Below are positions 63,970 to 64,000 of a stretch of DNA of 64,000 bases, in pieces (positions within the stretch are counted from its first letter, which is position 1; the number at the start of each line of letters is the position of its first letter). A program made the translations under genes and the position numbers. The stretch is from assembly GCF_002812205.1 (NCBI RefSeq), contig NZ_NPEA01000005.1, positions 248,001-312,000 of the forward strand, written 5' to 3'. This stretch comes from Leptospira neocaledonica (lineage in GTDB: Bacteria; Spirochaetota; Leptospiria; Leptospirales; Leptospiraceae). The notes under the pieces were generated by a model, which was not told the origin of the DNA, searched no databases, and saw only the letters and a list, made by a program, of their open reading frames with translations.

Positions 63970-64000
63970 AGTATCTGTCTTATATCTTTACCCAAAATGA

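Noticed and set aside
63732..64000. Open frames in repeat copy D and its left flank
   Set aside because: They translate the repeat in two different frames, so coding is not supported.

Overview
The window looks like chromosomal DNA of a spirochaete of the genus Leptospira. This is inferred from gene content: FlgE/FlgD/FliK of a periplasmic flagellum, many lipoproteins with relaxed spirochaetal lipoboxes, a periplasmic catalase with an ankyrin partner behind PerR-type operators, a 7TM-DISM adenylate cyclase, and an F1Fo ATP synthase operon. Base composition looks higher in GC than L. interrogans. The species cannot be fixed from this sequence. No tRNA, rRNA, CRISPR array, prophage or intact insertion sequence was seen.

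Layout. 0-5.6 kb: the end of ruvB, a TonB-like protein, a membrane adenylate cyclase, a Phd/VapC-type toxin-antitoxin pair and two envelope proteins. 5.6-13 kb: zinc-ribbon protein, helical-repeat protein, rsmD and an alkaline-phosphatase-superfamily membrane enzyme in a tight overlapping run, then carB and a small Cys protein. 13-19.3 kb: PerR-box-controlled catalase-ankyrin pair, then fliK-flgD-flgE. 19.4-26.4 kb: a cyclic-nucleotide-binding patatin, a GAF/HD-GYP phosphodiesterase, murD, a STAS protein and trpC. 26.4-38.6 kb: a TMEM43-like membrane protein and a cluster of three very large lipoproteins, two of them tandem paralogues, with three ACGT(A/G)CGT-centred palindromes in the intergenic DNA. 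38.6-43 kb: an outer-membrane barrel with a FecR-type protein carrying a haem-binding motif, and a LytS/LytTR two-component pair. 43-46.4 kb: a leftward run of aldolase-like protein, TetR regulator, CorA and SDR. 46.5-55.3 kb: lepB followed by the ATP synthase operon. 55.4-60.4 kb: a two-gene locus made of a very acidic protein with about ten copies of a short motif and a GAF/degenerate-GGDEF protein. 60.7-63.4 kb: ArsR, two AHSA1-type proteins (one a lipoprotein) and carA.

Recurring themes. Nucleotide signalling appears several times: an adenylate cyclase, a cNMP-binding patatin, an HD-GYP enzyme and a dead GGDEF protein. At least four, probably five, copies of a roughly 140-bp non-coding repeat bounded by a 14-bp GT(A/T)GGAATTCC(A/T)AC-type palindrome lie between genes, with a second GC-rich intergenic repeat beside two of them.

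The least explained items are the acidic repeat protein, whose repeat resembles the N-terminal FliM/FliY CheY-binding peptide; the large lipoprotein cluster with its shared palindromes; the FecR-CXXCH/porin pair; and the palindrome-bounded repeat family. All functions are inferred from sequence motifs recognised by eye; no database search was run.
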